Source: Sulfopaludibacter sp035606355 (GTDB lineage Bacteria; Acidobacteriota; Terriglobia; Bryobacterales; Bryobacteraceae). From it: a stretch of DNA of 64,000 nt. Positions 51,630 to 60,546 of this stretch are shown here, piece after piece. The notes beneath the pieces were generated by a model, which was not told where the DNA came from, did no database searches, and saw only the letters and a program-made list of their open reading frames with translations. The stretch's first letter is position 1. Every line of letters starts with the position of its first letter. The stretch spans positions 1-64,000 of the forward strand of contig DATNFO010000044.1 in the NCBI GenBank assembly GCA_035606355.1, given 5' to 3'. Position numbers and translations under genes: made by a program.

Positions 51630-52541
51630 CTGAGCGAACGCCTTCCGCAGTGCGGCGGCAGCCGCCTCGGCCGCTTCATCCGGCGGCATCCTCCGGACTG
51701 CCTCATTGAAAGGCTCGGCACGAACGGGACCCGCGAAGCCAATCCGTTTCAGCGATCCCAGAAACGTTTTGATATCGATCACGCCAGTCGACGCGGGCAA
51801 CTCGCGCTTATTGTCTACCATCTGATCCTTCGGCACGCCGGCAGGCGCGTCGTTCAGGTCTACCGACACCACGTCGCTCGCGCGCAGCGCAAGAATATCC
51901 GCGCCTGTATCACCGGCGTGATACCAGTGCCAGCTATCGAGCACCAACCCGACATTCGGCCGCCCCATGTCGGCGATCAACTCGCGCATTTCCGCCATGG
52001 TGTGGATGAAGGGATATCGCTGCGCGGCCCAGGCGGTCTTCGGGCCGACATACTCGAGGCCTACCCGGATGCCCGAATCCCCGAGCACGCGAGCCGCTTC
52101 GCCCAATCGCGCGGCGTGCAGTCTGAAATTCGCCAGGTACGGAAGCGAATTGCTCGCCGGCGTGATCCAGGTTGTGACCTTGTCCACTCCGGCCCGCTTG
52201 AGCCCGCGCGCACGCTCCGGCAGCGACTTCATGCTGCTCTCGAAGGCCGCCTGATCGCGCCGAAACTCCACGGGCAGCCCAGCCATCGCCCACCCGACCT
52301 TCTTGGCCGTCATAAACCCGAGCAGCTCGTGCAACTCCACATCCGAGAGCGGCATCAAGTCTTTCGCGTCGGCGTCAATGACATCGAACCCGTGCTTCGC
52401 GGCCAGTTCCACAGCCTCGCGCGTCGATGCCTGAATGCCCAGCGCGCCGCAGCTCAGATGCATTTGCATCGAGTGGCCGCCGGCACGCGCCAAAGCTGCC
52501 CCGGCGACGCCTGCGAAAAATGTGCGCCGCGAAACCTGCAT
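51627..52541 (-). CDS. Exported sugar phosphate isomerase/epimerase-like TIM barrel
   Basis: Encodes 304 residues. The N-terminus MQVSRRTFFAGVAGAALARA has the twin-arginine pattern (SRRTFF), suggesting Tat export. The fold is the xylose-isomerase-like AP-endonuclease-2 barrel (GFDVIDADAKDLMPLSD, GIRVGLEYVGPKTAW, NVGLVLDSWHWYHAGDTG, VVSVDLNDAP, PVRAEPFNEAVRRM). Metal ligands are probably E in GLEYVGP, D in LVLDSWH and E near the end. It may isomerise or epimerise an unidentified sugar. It follows the DAHP synthase gene by two bases. Its TAG stop abuts a palindromic repeat. Confidence 0.85.
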   Translation of the reverse strand: MQVSRRTFFAGVAGAALARAGGHSMQMHLSCGALGIQASTREAVELAAKHGFDVIDADAKDLMPLSDVELHELLGFMTAKKVGWAMAGLPVEFRRDQAAFESSMKSLPERARGLKRAGVDKVTTWITPASNSLPYLANFRLHAARLGEAARVLGDSGIRVGLEYVGPKTAWAAQRYPFIHTMAEMRELIADMGRPNVGLVLDSWHWYHAGDTGADILALRASDVVSVDLNDAPAGVPKDQMVDNKRELPASTGVIDIKTFLGSLKRIGFAGPVRAEPFNEAVRRMPPDEAAEAAAAALRKAFAQ

Positions 52542-52543
52542 CG

Positions 52544-53899
52544 CTATGTGGACTCCCTGCCGCCCTTCATCTTGCGCGCGATCAGGAATGCAAGCTCGAT
52601 GGCCTGTTCGCCGTTCAATCGCGGATCCACCTGGGTCTCGTAGGCCCTTGCCAAATCCTCTTCACTCGGACCGCGCGCGCCGCCGATGCATTCGGTGACA
52701 TTTTCGCCCGTAATCTCCACATGGACGCCGCCGAGCTGGCCGTCGAGCGCGCTGTGTATGTCGAAGGCCTGCTCCACTTCACTGTAAATGTCTTCGAAGT
52801 TTCGCGTCTTGAATCCGCTCGCGGTGGTTTGCGTGTTGCCGTGCATGGGGTCGCAGATCCAGACCGGGTGGCCGCCTTCCGCCTTCACGGCTTGAATCAG
52901 GTGAGGCAAAGCGTCGCCGATTTTTCGCGCGCCGAAGCGGTGAATCAAGGTGAGGCGGCCGGGTGTGCGGCCGGGGTCGAGAATATCGAGCCAGCGGCCC
53001 ACCTGATCGCGAGTTGCCGAGGCGCCCACCTTGATGCCGATCGGGTTTTCGATGCCACGCAGGTACTCGACGTGCGCGCCATCGGGATCGTTCGTGCGCA
53101 GTCCCACCCACGGGAAATGCGTCGAGAGATTGAAGAAACCCGGCCGCCGCGGAACGCGCCGCGTCTGAGCTTCCTCATAGCCGAGATGCAGCGCCTCGTG
53201 CGCGGTATAAAAATCGATGCGGTCCGTATCGCCGGCGCGCACGCCGAGCACGCTCTCCATGAAGTTGAGGGATTCGCCGATGCTCTCCACCATGCGGCGG
53301 TAATCGCGCGCCAGCGGCGAGTGCTCAATCCACTCCAGGTCGAAATACTCGGGATGGTGGAGATCGGCGAATCCGCCCTTAATCAGCGCGCGCACGAAAT
53401 TCAGAGTCAGGGCCGCCCGCTCATATCCGCGCAACAGCAATTCGGGGTCGGGCGTGCGCGCTTCGGTAGTGAATTCGGGGCGATTGATGATGTCCCCGCG
53501 ATACGAGGGCAGCGTCACGCCGTCGCGGGTTTCATCGTTCGCCGAGCGCGGCTTGGCGTACTGACCGGCGAAGCGCCCGATGCGAATCACGGGCCGCTGC
53601 GAGCCGATTACCAGTACCAGGCTCATCTGCAGCAGCAATTTCAGACTGTTGGTGATGCGCACGGGCTTGCAGTCCGAAATCCGCTCCGCGCAATCGCCGC
53701 CCTGCAAGACGAAGCGCTTCCCCAGGGCCGCCTCGCCGAGCAGCCGCCGCAACTCGAGAACTTCCCAACTCACCACCAGCGGCGGAAGCTGCTGCAATTC
53801 GGCGAGTACACGGTCAAGTGCGGCGGCGTCGGGGTAAACGGGTTGTTGCAAAGCGGGCCGGCTCCGCCAGGAGGCGGGGGCCCAATCCCTATGAACCAT
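52544..53899 (-). CDS. Class II (plant-type) 3-deoxy-D-arabino-heptulosonate 7-phosphate synthase
   Basis: Encodes 451 residues from the ATG at 53899 (MVHRDWAPASWRSRPALQQP). Class II features are FVLQGGDCAERISDCKP with the metal-binding Cys, VIRIGRFAGQYAKPRS, LPSYRGDIIN, HFPWVGLRTNDPDGAHVEYLRGIENPIGIKVG, and the C-terminal VWICDPMHGNTQTTASGFKTR and GGVHVEITGENVTECIGG. It condenses phosphoenolpyruvate and erythrose 4-phosphate, the first step of the shikimate pathway, in the cytoplasm. It is divergent from the ECF sigma gene and co-directional with the isomerase-like gene. No other aromatic genes adjoin it. Confidence 0.96.
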   Translation of the reverse strand: MVHRDWAPASWRSRPALQQPVYPDAAALDRVLAELQQLPPLVVSWEVLELRRLLGEAALGKRFVLQGGDCAERISDCKPVRITNSLKLLLQMSLVLVIGSQRPVIRIGRFAGQYAKPRSANDETRDGVTLPSYRGDIINRPEFTTEARTPDPELLLRGYERAALTLNFVRALIKGGFADLHHPEYFDLEWIEHSPLARDYRRMVESIGESLNFMESVLGVRAGDTDRIDFYTAHEALHLGYEEAQTRRVPRRPGFFNLSTHFPWVGLRTNDPDGAHVEYLRGIENPIGIKVGASATRDQVGRWLDILDPGRTPGRLTLIHRFGARKIGDALPHLIQAVKAEGGHPVWICDPMHGNTQTTASGFKTRNFEDIYSEVEQAFDIHSALDGQLGGVHVEITGENVTECIGGARGPSEEDLARAYETQVDPRLNGEQAIELAFLIARKMKGGREST

Positions 53900-53990
53900 G
53901 AAATTCCACGGTAACATGACGCGCTGCCCGGAACCTGCTATCATGCGTCACAAAATGCCCGGCGACGTCGTTATTAGGGGTGTGCAGCCC

Positions 53991-54527
53991 ATGGAAGAGG
54001 TCGCGATCGGGATGGCGGATACCGCCGGCCGGTTCGACACGATATTTCAGGAGCACTACCCGCGCATTGTCGCGATGCTCGCCCGCTTGATGGGCGATCG
54101 TCCGCATGCCGAGGAGATCGCCGCCGATGTCTTTTGCAAACTCTCGCGGCGGCCTCCGTTGTTCGGCGGCGACCTCACCGCGTGGATTTACCGCGTGGCC
54201 ACCAATGCCGGGCTCGATGCCATCCGCTCCAACTCGCGCCGCAAAAAACGCGAGAGCCAGGCGGGCATCGAAAGTCTCCGCACAGCCCCCAACGCTGGGG
54301 CGCTCGATGACATGCTGCGCGCCGAACGTTGCGCGCGCGTCCGCGAGATTCTGGGCACGCTCAAGCCCCGGGACACGCAGTTACTGCTGCTGCGAGCCGA
54401 GGGGCTGAGCTATCGTGAGTTGGCGCAAAGTCTGGGGATACAGCCGGGGTCGGTGGGCACGTTGTTGGCGCGCGCCGAAGCGGAGTTCGAACGCAAGTTC
54501 CGCGCCCGGTACGGAGATTCGTTATGA
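53991..54527 (+). CDS. ECF-type RNA polymerase sigma factor
   Basis: Encodes 178 residues from ATG 53991, ten bases after AGGGG; an earlier in-frame start at 53898 has no good site. Region 2 (RIVAMLARLMGDRPHAEEIAADVFCKLSRR, LTAWIYRVATNAGLDAIRSNSRR) and region 4 (LGTLKPRDTQLLLLRAEGLSYRELAQSLGIQPGSVGTLLARAEAEFERKF) are clear. A short N-terminal extension precedes region 2. ECF factors direct stress or envelope regulons when released from anti-sigma factors. Its ATGA stop/start overlap with the next gene, a zinc-finger anti-sigma factor, indicates a regulatory pair. Confidence 0.95.
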   Translation: MEEVAIGMADTAGRFDTIFQEHYPRIVAMLARLMGDRPHAEEIAADVFCKLSRRPPLFGGDLTAWIYRVATNAGLDAIRSNSRRKKRESQAGIESLRTAPNAGALDDMLRAERCARVREILGTLKPRDTQLLLLRAEGLSYRELAQSLGIQPGSVGTLLARAEAEFERKFRARYGDSL

Positions 54528-55105
54528 CGGAGTGTTGCAAACAGGGCGAACTGCGGGCATACCTCGATCGGGAATTGCCGCAGCAGGAAATGAAGCAAAT
54601 CGCCACGCACCTGGAGGGCTGCCCGGCATGTTCCGCGAGTTTCGATGCCATAGCCGCACGTGCGCAGCGCGTCAGTGCGTCGCTCTGCGATTTGGCTGCC
54701 GTGCCGTCCCTCCGCGCTGCGCCGGCGCGGGCGTCGCACGCGTGGCGCTGGGCGGCCGCCGGTGCGGTGTTGGCAGCCGCTGCCGGGTTGGCCGCGCTCG
54801 CACTACTGCCGTCGCATAAAGCGCCGGTGACTGCCGTGCATCGTACTGCCAAGTCCGCGCCGCCGATAGAGGCCGCGAACGCCGTAAATCCTCCGCAGGT
54901 GGAACGTCCTCAAGCGCGGCCGGCTGTGCACCATCGCCGCAAGCCCCGCCCGGCGGCGCCAGAGTATTTCATGGCGCTCGATAATGAGCCCATCGATACC
55001 GGAGTCGTGATGCGAGTCGCGCTCGAAAGCGGCATGGAAGCCGATGTCATCGTCGATTCCGAGGGTCATCCCAGGGCCATCCGGCCCGTCAGTCTTACGA
55101 AATAG
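54524..55105 (+). CDS. Membrane-anchored zinc-finger anti-sigma factor
   Basis: Encodes 193 residues. The N-terminal ZAS motif is HLEGCPAC (His, then Cys-x-x-Cys), preceded by ELRAYLDRELPQQE, typical of anti-sigma domains. A membrane helix covers ~74-96 (WAAAGAVLAAAAGLAALALL). The outer part is Pro-rich (ERPQARPAVHHRRKPRPAAP), ending with a short conserved-looking periplasmic segment (LDNEPIDTGVVMRVAL, VDSEGHPRAIRPVSL). It starts at an ATGA overlap with the sigma gene. It should hold the sigma factor at the membrane until a signal triggers release. Confidence 0.9.
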   Translation: MTECCKQGELRAYLDRELPQQEMKQIATHLEGCPACSASFDAIAARAQRVSASLCDLAAVPSLRAAPARASHAWRWAAAGAVLAAAAGLAALALLPSHKAPVTAVHRTAKSAPPIEAANAVNPPQVERPQARPAVHHRRKPRPAAPEYFMALDNEPIDTGVVMRVALESGMEADVIVDSEGHPRAIRPVSLTK

Positions 55106-55117
55106 AAGGAGAAATAG

Positions 55118-56059
55118 ATGAAAAAGCTGCTACTCGCAATTTCTGCATTCGCCCTCGTGGCGGCTGCGCAATCCGACGAAGTGCAAATGAAGGCGGCCAA
55201 AACGAAAGCGGAGGTCGAAAATCTGATCACCAGGGCACGCGTGATCGGCGTCAACGGCACTGTCATGGGTCCGACGGTGAAGGGCGCGCCTTATGCCGCC
55301 GAGGAAGTTCACGAGAACACACAAACACTCGCCGACGGCACGAAGATTCACAACGAGGATAAGACCAAGGTCTTCCGCGATTCCGAAGGCCGTGTTCGCC
55401 GCGAGAGCGGAGATGAAGTTTCTGTGTTCGACCCCACCAACGGTACAAGTTTCGTGCGCAAGGGCAGCATCAACGCGACGCAAAAGCAGCAACTGAACAC
55501 GGTCTTTCTGAAGAGTGACGCCATTGCCAGGTCGGCCACTGCGTCTGGCGAGGGTGGCGGAGTGGCAATGGCCGGAGCGAAGGGTGGCCGTGGTGGTGGT
55601 GGTGTGACGACGCTTTCGGCTCCCGGCGGGGCGTATACCAGCGGAGATAACGTCGGCGTGGCAATTGCCGGAGCGAAGGGTGGCCGTGGCGGTGGTGTGA
55701 CGACGCTTTCGGCTCCCGGCGGGGCGTATACGCTCGTGTTGCGACCGGGCGATGGCCTCGAATCCGGCGACTCCAAGAACGTCAAAACCGAAGCGCTCGG
55801 CACGCAATCCTTCGATGGAATCCTCGCCGAGGGAACCCGCACGACCACGACGATTCCGGCCGGCACGATCGGCAATGACCGGCCAATTGAAATCGTCAAC
55901 GAGCGCTGGTATTCGCCGGACCTTCAGGTGACGGTGATGACCAAGCGGGCGGACCCGCGCACCGGTGAAGAAGTGACACGCCTGAACAACATCCGCCGCG
56001 GCGAGCAGGATCCGTCGCTCTTCCAGACGCCGCAAATGAAGACCCCGCACGAAATGTAA
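55118..56059 (+). CDS. Secreted glycine-rich repeat protein, function unknown
   Basis: Encodes 313 residues with a signal peptide (MKKLLLAISAFALVAAAQ). It begins 12 bases after the anti-sigma stop, with AGGAG just before, so it probably belongs to the sigma/anti-sigma operon and could be a target or signal protein. Residues ~150-205 hold two copies of a unit of the form VAIAGAKGGRGGGVTTLSAPGGAYT, encoded by a DNA repeat. Outside them, the N-terminal half (EEVHENTQTLADGTKIHNEDKTKVFRDSEGRVRRE) and the C-terminal part (PIEIVNERWYSPDLQVTVMTKRADPRTGEE) resemble DUF-type proteins seen in Acidobacteria. No catalytic motif is seen. Confidence 0.75.
   Translation: MKKLLLAISAFALVAAAQSDEVQMKAAKTKAEVENLITRARVIGVNGTVMGPTVKGAPYAAEEVHENTQTLADGTKIHNEDKTKVFRDSEGRVRRESGDEVSVFDPTNGTSFVRKGSINATQKQQLNTVFLKSDAIARSATASGEGGGVAMAGAKGGRGGGGVTTLSAPGGAYTSGDNVGVAIAGAKGGRGGGVTTLSAPGGAYTLVLRPGDGLESGDSKNVKTEALGTQSFDGILAEGTRTTTTIPAGTIGNDRPIEIVNERWYSPDLQVTVMTKRADPRTGEEVTRLNNIRRGEQDPSLFQTPQMKTPHEM
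55562..55731 (+). repeat. Two in-frame direct repeats of about 75 bp
   Basis: Copies at 55562-55638 and 55658-55731 (start-to-start 96 bp) encode VAMAGAKGGRGGGGVTTLSA and VAIAGAKGGRGGGVTTLSAP. They are separated by a short linker, TSGDNVG. They are nearly identical in DNA, so recent duplication is likely. Confidence 0.85.
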
Positions 56060-56108
56060 CGATCGGGCTCCCGCCCGGTCGCAAACCAGGCCTAAGAGGC
56101 CGGCGCTT
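56057..56108. repeat. Palindromes at the ends of two converging genes
   Basis: The TAA stop of the glycine-rich gene is followed directly by CG and then ATCGGGCTCCCGCCCGGTCG (hairpin GATCGGGC/GCCCGGTC). A second dyad, AGGCCTAAGAGGCCGGCGC, contains the minus-strand TAG stop of the VWA gene (56094-56092). Confidence 0.7.
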
Positions 56109-58611
56109 CAACCACGCGCCGGCCTTTCAGCAACTCCGTGATCCCCTTCCACTTCCGCAAGATCAATTCCACCAGATTCAAAACCAGAGCTAACGCCAGC
56201 AGCGCCGGCCAAAGTTGCATTTCGCTCTCAATGCTGCGGCCCGCAGCGTCGAAGACCTGCCGCGGAGATGGATTGAAGTGCCCGCCCGTCGCCGCCGCGA
56301 TCTGTTTCAGCAGCGCTTCATTATTCCCGAACTCCAGCATTTCGTCTTCCTGGCGGTAGAAGCCCACTTCCGGGAACGCGCGCGAATCCGTCACCGGCCG
56401 GACGCGGAACAGTCCCTGATTCTGCCCGATGGGGATCCTCCCGCGGAAATGACCGGCGGCCACCTTCGTCACCTTCAGCGGCACCTGAAAACCGTTGGGA
56501 CCGATCACGAAAATATCGGGGATAGTCTCCGGCTCCGGCACACTCTTCGAGAGGTGATAATCCACCACCAGTTCGTTGGACGCGCGGTCGTAATCGGCGC
56601 TGGTCTCGCTCTCCGCCGCATGCGGCAGCAGGTCGCGGAAGGTGTTGGCCCAAAGCTTGTCGAACCCCGGCCACGTGACCCACTTCTCCGCCCACCGGTT
56701 CTTGGCGTCCGATGCGAACACCACTGAGCGGCCCAAGCCGTATTGCCAGCGCACCAGCAGTGGATCCTCGCGGTCGGCTTGAAGGATCGTGTCCGACGTC
56801 GGTCGCGCCTGGAATCGCACATAGCCTTTCAGCGGGGGCGCGCTCTCCATGCCGACGCCCTCCAGAATTTCCGCCTGCTTCACCACTTTCGGCGTGATCT
56901 GCTTTTCCACGGCGGTGCTGCCGGTGTGCTCCTCCACGTCGCGCAACAGGATTTGCTCCAGGCCCGCCGGGTCGTTCAGAAAGTAGCTCTTGCCCTCGGC
57001 CGATTGCGCCACCTTTTCGAGGAACGCGCGATTCACATCCTGCCCCAGCCCGACCGTCGAAATCGTTACGTGGTTCGCCACAGCCTCCTTGGTGAGACTC
57101 ATCGTGTCGCCCTCTTCGCTGATGCCGTCGGTCAGCAGCACTACGTGCTTGTACACCGCCTGCACCGGCAAAATGCGCTGGTATGCTTCGGTCAGCGCGG
57201 GTGCGATCTGCGTGCCGCCATCCGGCGTGATGCCCGCGATCAGCCGCTTGATGGCGGCGCGATCGTCGGCCTTGCGCATCGGCACTGCCCACTGAAAGGA
57301 ATTGTCGAAGATGAGCACGCCGACGAAATCGATGGGCCGCAGATTCTCCACCACGCCGATGGCCGCGAGCCGCGCCAGCTCGATCTTGCGCCCTTCCATG
57401 GAAGACGATTTATCGATGATCAATGCGACCGCGGTGCCTTCCTGCGATCGCGGCGGCGCCAGTTTTGCCGGCAGCGTCCGCTCCAGCGCATCCTCGGGCT
57501 GGTCCTTCTTGTCCACGTAAATGTTGTGCTCGCCGGCGATCCACGCCAGCCCGCCGCCGGCCTTCACGAACTCCTCCAGCGCAGCCTTTCGCGCCGCCGG
57601 GATGCTCTCCATATCCCAGTTGTTGATCACCACCAACTGGTAATTGTCGAGCTTGTCCGGAATGCCGTTCGGCGCGCGATCCACTTCGAACTGGTTAGCT
57701 TCCAGCGTGCGCATCAGATGCTCTTCGCTCGCCGGAGGGTCCTTGGACACCAGCAGGACGCGCGGATGCCGCAGCGTCACGGCGTCCTCAAAGCGCGCTT
57801 CGCCCAGACCGGGCGCGCTGATCTTGCCCGCCAACGCGATCGCTCCCACGGAGTTCACGCTCGCCTGCAAGCGCAGATGATTCGTGCCGGCCGCCAGATT
57901 GACCTTACTATTGCCGATCGATTTGCCTTCCGCCGTCATCTCCACGCTGGCCTGCGCATCGCCCGGCGATTGCAGCGTCACCTCGACGGGGAATCGCTCG
58001 CCCGTGAACACCTGCCCCGGGAACCCGACCGATTCCAGCAGCAATCCCGGCTTCGGCCGGCCCGCCACTGCGACGGTGTCGATAGGCACACCGAGTTGCT
58101 GCGCCTGCCAGATGCCGCGCGCCGCGCTGCCGAGATTCTCGTTGCCGTCGGAAACCAGCAGCAGCCGCGGAATCATGCCCGCCGGCAGTGAAGCTGCTCC
58201 ATCGCGGATGGCAGTCTCCAGATCCGTGCCGTGTCCCTGTGCGTTCGCCGTATGCCGCAATGCCCAACCCTGCTTGGGATGCTCGTTCAGCGCCGCGTTG
58301 CGCGTGGTGCGCGCGAACGGAATCACGCGCATCCAGTGCCGTCCGCGGGCATGCTCCACCTGGTCGGCCAATGCCGATTCGGTGCGCAGATCGTCCGGCG
58401 ACATACTGGCCGAGGTATCGGCCAGGAAGCCCAGCGCCACCTTGTCGCGGTACACGGTCACACGCGGCATGGCGAGCGCCAGCGCGATCGCAAGGAACGT
58501 CGCGGCCTTCAGCAGCAGCGCCGTACGCCGCGCGTTGGAGCGCCATTCCCACGCCGCCCACGCCACGGGTGGAATTGCCAGCAGCAGCACCAAAGGATGC
58601 GCAAACGTCAT
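56092..58611 (-). CDS. Membrane protein with two VWA domains and a glutamine-amidotransferase-like segment
   Basis: Encodes 839 residues. N-terminal helices flank residue 50 (LLKAATFLAIALALAMP). The first VWA domain has MIDAS D65-T-S67-A-S69 and SDGNE (D155). Residues ~284-365 look like a GATase-like fold (LVVINNWDMESIPAA, LEEFVKAGGGLAWIAGEHN). A second, complete VWA domain has D400-K-S-S-S404 and TDGISEEGD. A C-terminal membrane helix follows (LWPALLALALVLNLVELIL). It is the last gene of a MoxR-DUF58-BatA-VWA operon. VWA pairs of this kind bind ligands through metal ions and act at the inner membrane; the substrate is unknown. Its stop lies in a palindrome. Confidence 0.88.
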   Translation of the reverse strand: MTFAHPLVLLLAIPPVAWAAWEWRSNARRTALLLKAATFLAIALALAMPRVTVYRDKVALGFLADTSASMSPDDLRTESALADQVEHARGRHWMRVIPFARTTRNAALNEHPKQGWALRHTANAQGHGTDLETAIRDGAASLPAGMIPRLLLVSDGNENLGSAARGIWQAQQLGVPIDTVAVAGRPKPGLLLESVGFPGQVFTGERFPVEVTLQSPGDAQASVEMTAEGKSIGNSKVNLAAGTNHLRLQASVNSVGAIALAGKISAPGLGEARFEDAVTLRHPRVLLVSKDPPASEEHLMRTLEANQFEVDRAPNGIPDKLDNYQLVVINNWDMESIPAARKAALEEFVKAGGGLAWIAGEHNIYVDKKDQPEDALERTLPAKLAPPRSQEGTAVALIIDKSSSMEGRKIELARLAAIGVVENLRPIDFVGVLIFDNSFQWAVPMRKADDRAAIKRLIAGITPDGGTQIAPALTEAYQRILPVQAVYKHVVLLTDGISEEGDTMSLTKEAVANHVTISTVGLGQDVNRAFLEKVAQSAEGKSYFLNDPAGLEQILLRDVEEHTGSTAVEKQITPKVVKQAEILEGVGMESAPPLKGYVRFQARPTSDTILQADREDPLLVRWQYGLGRSVVFASDAKNRWAEKWVTWPGFDKLWANTFRDLLPHAAESETSADYDRASNELVVDYHLSKSVPEPETIPDIFVIGPNGFQVPLKVTKVAAGHFRGRIPIGQNQGLFRVRPVTDSRAFPEVGFYRQEDEMLEFGNNEALLKQIAAATGGHFNPSPRQVFDAAGRSIESEMQLWPALLALALVLNLVELILRKWKGITELLKGRRVVEAPAS

Positions 58612-60533
58612 CGCCGCACCTCCACCGCACGTGCTGCCTTACGCCTGAGCGTCAGGCGCGGACCGCCCTGCATCTTGCGGAAGCGGCCGTATAGCAGCCA
58701 CTCCAGAAGCAGTCCCAGGCCGCCGGCGAGCGCCAGCCACGGCCAAAGATCGGTCGTATTGTCGAGAATCGGAAGGAAGCGCGGAATGCCCGTGCGTGCA
58801 TTCGCGGGCGGCGTCCACTTGGTGTCCCCAAGCTGCGGCAGAGTCAAGGAGTATTGATACTCGTGATCGCCGGCATGCACCCGAACGGTACCCGGTGAGC
58901 CGGCGAAGAAGTGCAGCACGCGATCGTGCACCGTGAACGGCAGCGCCGAGCCGTCCTCCGCCGTCACTTTCACGTTCTTCGCTGCCGCGTCATCGTCGAG
59001 AACCTGCTTGACCATCCCGACGCTGCCGCCGCTCACTTCCCAGCGGTGGAAAATCTCGGGCGACACCCAGCGCAGCAGATTCGCGAACAGCAGCGGCGCC
59101 GTCAGCTCATAACGCAGCGGAGAGAGCGCCGGATGGAAGCCCATCACCACGATCTTCGGAGCGCCCGGCCGCGCCACAATCACAGGACCGGCCTGTACGC
59201 TGCCCACCTTCACATCGCCGGGCGCTGCCGCGAATACGCTTGTTTTTTCCAGCTTGAAATCCTTCGCGCGCAGCCCTGCCGCCAGCGGATCTGCCGCATC
59301 CCAACCGGAAAACTCCGCGTTCTCCGCGGTGGTGCGCACCGGAACGGGCGAGCCCTGCGCCGGCGGATCGATCCAAATGGAGTCTCCCGCGGGCCTCTCG
59401 CGCGGGATGAAGCGGTCCAGGATCACCAGGCCCTTATCGTTGCTGCGAAACTCTTCCGGTTTCCGGTATGTTGCCGTCACGCGCGGATTCGCGCCCAGCA
59501 CGGGCTTCAGCAAATCCGGCTCGTTCGAGTAGACGGTCACCGGCAGCATCGGGGTGGCGGGCAGTTCTAAATCGGCGGAATCGTCCGCCGGAAACGCATC
59601 GTGCGGCGTGAGCGCGACGCCCAGCATGCCCGCGCCGGAAGCGCGAACCTGAAACGACGCCTCCCCATCGGTCCCGGGTTTCAGGCTCATGGTCTGCGTG
59701 CCCGCCGGTGTGCGCGTCTGCGCCTGCGGCGGGCCGAAATTCAAACTCACCGTTACCACGCGCTGCGTCGAGCCATAATTGCGCGCTGATACGTAGATCT
59801 CCCACAGATCGGGATCGGTACCCGACCGCCGCAGCCCAATGCGCCGCAGGCCGCAATTCTCGATGGCGTCGGCCACTGGAATCACGCGCAGATTTCGCGG
59901 CGGCTGAGGCGCCGCTCCGGGGTCGCGCTCCGCCGTGCGGCCGGCGCCGATGAATGCGATTTCGCCCGCGTGCCGCCCGTCCTGCCCTTGTATGTGGCGC
60001 GAGAATTCGAGCGCCTGATCCAGATTCAGAGCCGTCGCGCCAGGCTGCGATGCCCGGATTGCATCCTCCACTCGCTTGCGGTCCGGCTCGAACGCGGTGG
60101 CGGGAGTTGCCAGGGCGTCGGCGCGGACGAGCATTACGCGATCGCGAGCCGGCAGCGACCGCAGATATTGCCGCGCGCGCTGCTTGGCGATGTCCATCAA
60201 CGTGCGATTGCCGCTGCGGGCGCCCATCCACGCCGAGGTTTCCAGCACAATCACGTGGTCCCGCGCCGTGGTTTGCGGCCCGCCGAACTGCATCTGCGCG
60301 ATGGCGAGCAGCAGCAGCGCCATGCTCACCAGTTGTAGAATCAGGCTCCACGGCTGGTTGATGTGGCGGCGGCGCGCGGCTACCGCGGGCTGCTCTGCCG
60401 CCACCCAAAACCGCAGCGTCGAGACCACCTGCTTTCGCCGCGACCGGTCGAGCAAATAGAGCGCCACGGAAACCGCGGCGATGGAGCCGAACACCGCCAG
60501 AAACTGGAAAAGCGATAAGTTCAGAAACTGCAT
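58608..60533 (-). CDS. BatA-like aerotolerance/VWA membrane protein
   Basis: Encodes 641 residues from ATG 60533 (MQFLNLSLFQFLAVFGSIAAVSVALYLL). The BatA N-terminal membrane domain is clear: two helices with a RRKQVVSTLRFW linker and RRRHINQPWSLILQLVSMALLLLAIAQ. The following VWA-like fold starts VIVLETSAWM, where the MIDAS aspartate is replaced by Glu, so metal binding may be lost. A C-terminal helix (PWLALAGGLGLLLEWLLYGRF) ends the protein. It overlaps the downstream VWA gene by four bases, implying translational coupling. In other bacteria Bat operons support stress tolerance or envelope processes. Confidence 0.88.
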   Translation of the reverse strand: MQFLNLSLFQFLAVFGSIAAVSVALYLLDRSRRKQVVSTLRFWVAAEQPAVAARRRHINQPWSLILQLVSMALLLLAIAQMQFGGPQTTARDHVIVLETSAWMGARSGNRTLMDIAKQRARQYLRSLPARDRVMLVRADALATPATAFEPDRKRVEDAIRASQPGATALNLDQALEFSRHIQGQDGRHAGEIAFIGAGRTAERDPGAAPQPPRNLRVIPVADAIENCGLRRIGLRRSGTDPDLWEIYVSARNYGSTQRVVTVSLNFGPPQAQTRTPAGTQTMSLKPGTDGEASFQVRASGAGMLGVALTPHDAFPADDSADLELPATPMLPVTVYSNEPDLLKPVLGANPRVTATYRKPEEFRSNDKGLVILDRFIPRERPAGDSIWIDPPAQGSPVPVRTTAENAEFSGWDAADPLAAGLRAKDFKLEKTSVFAAAPGDVKVGSVQAGPVIVARPGAPKIVVMGFHPALSPLRYELTAPLLFANLLRWVSPEIFHRWEVSGGSVGMVKQVLDDDAAAKNVKVTAEDGSALPFTVHDRVLHFFAGSPGTVRVHAGDHEYQYSLTLPQLGDTKWTPPANARTGIPRFLPILDNTTDLWPWLALAGGLGLLLEWLLYGRFRKMQGGPRLTLRRKAARAVEVRR

Positions 60534-60546
60534 TGTCCCGCCGCCC

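Noticed and set aside
52427..53914. 495-codon plus-strand frame opposite DAHP synthase
   Set aside because: Antisense of a strongly conserved enzyme, with no credible start context.
53930..53950. Auto-regulated ECF promoter (GGAAC plus GTC) before the sigma gene
   Set aside because: GGAAC and GTC occur, but the spacer is only 12 bases, too short for a typical ECF promoter.
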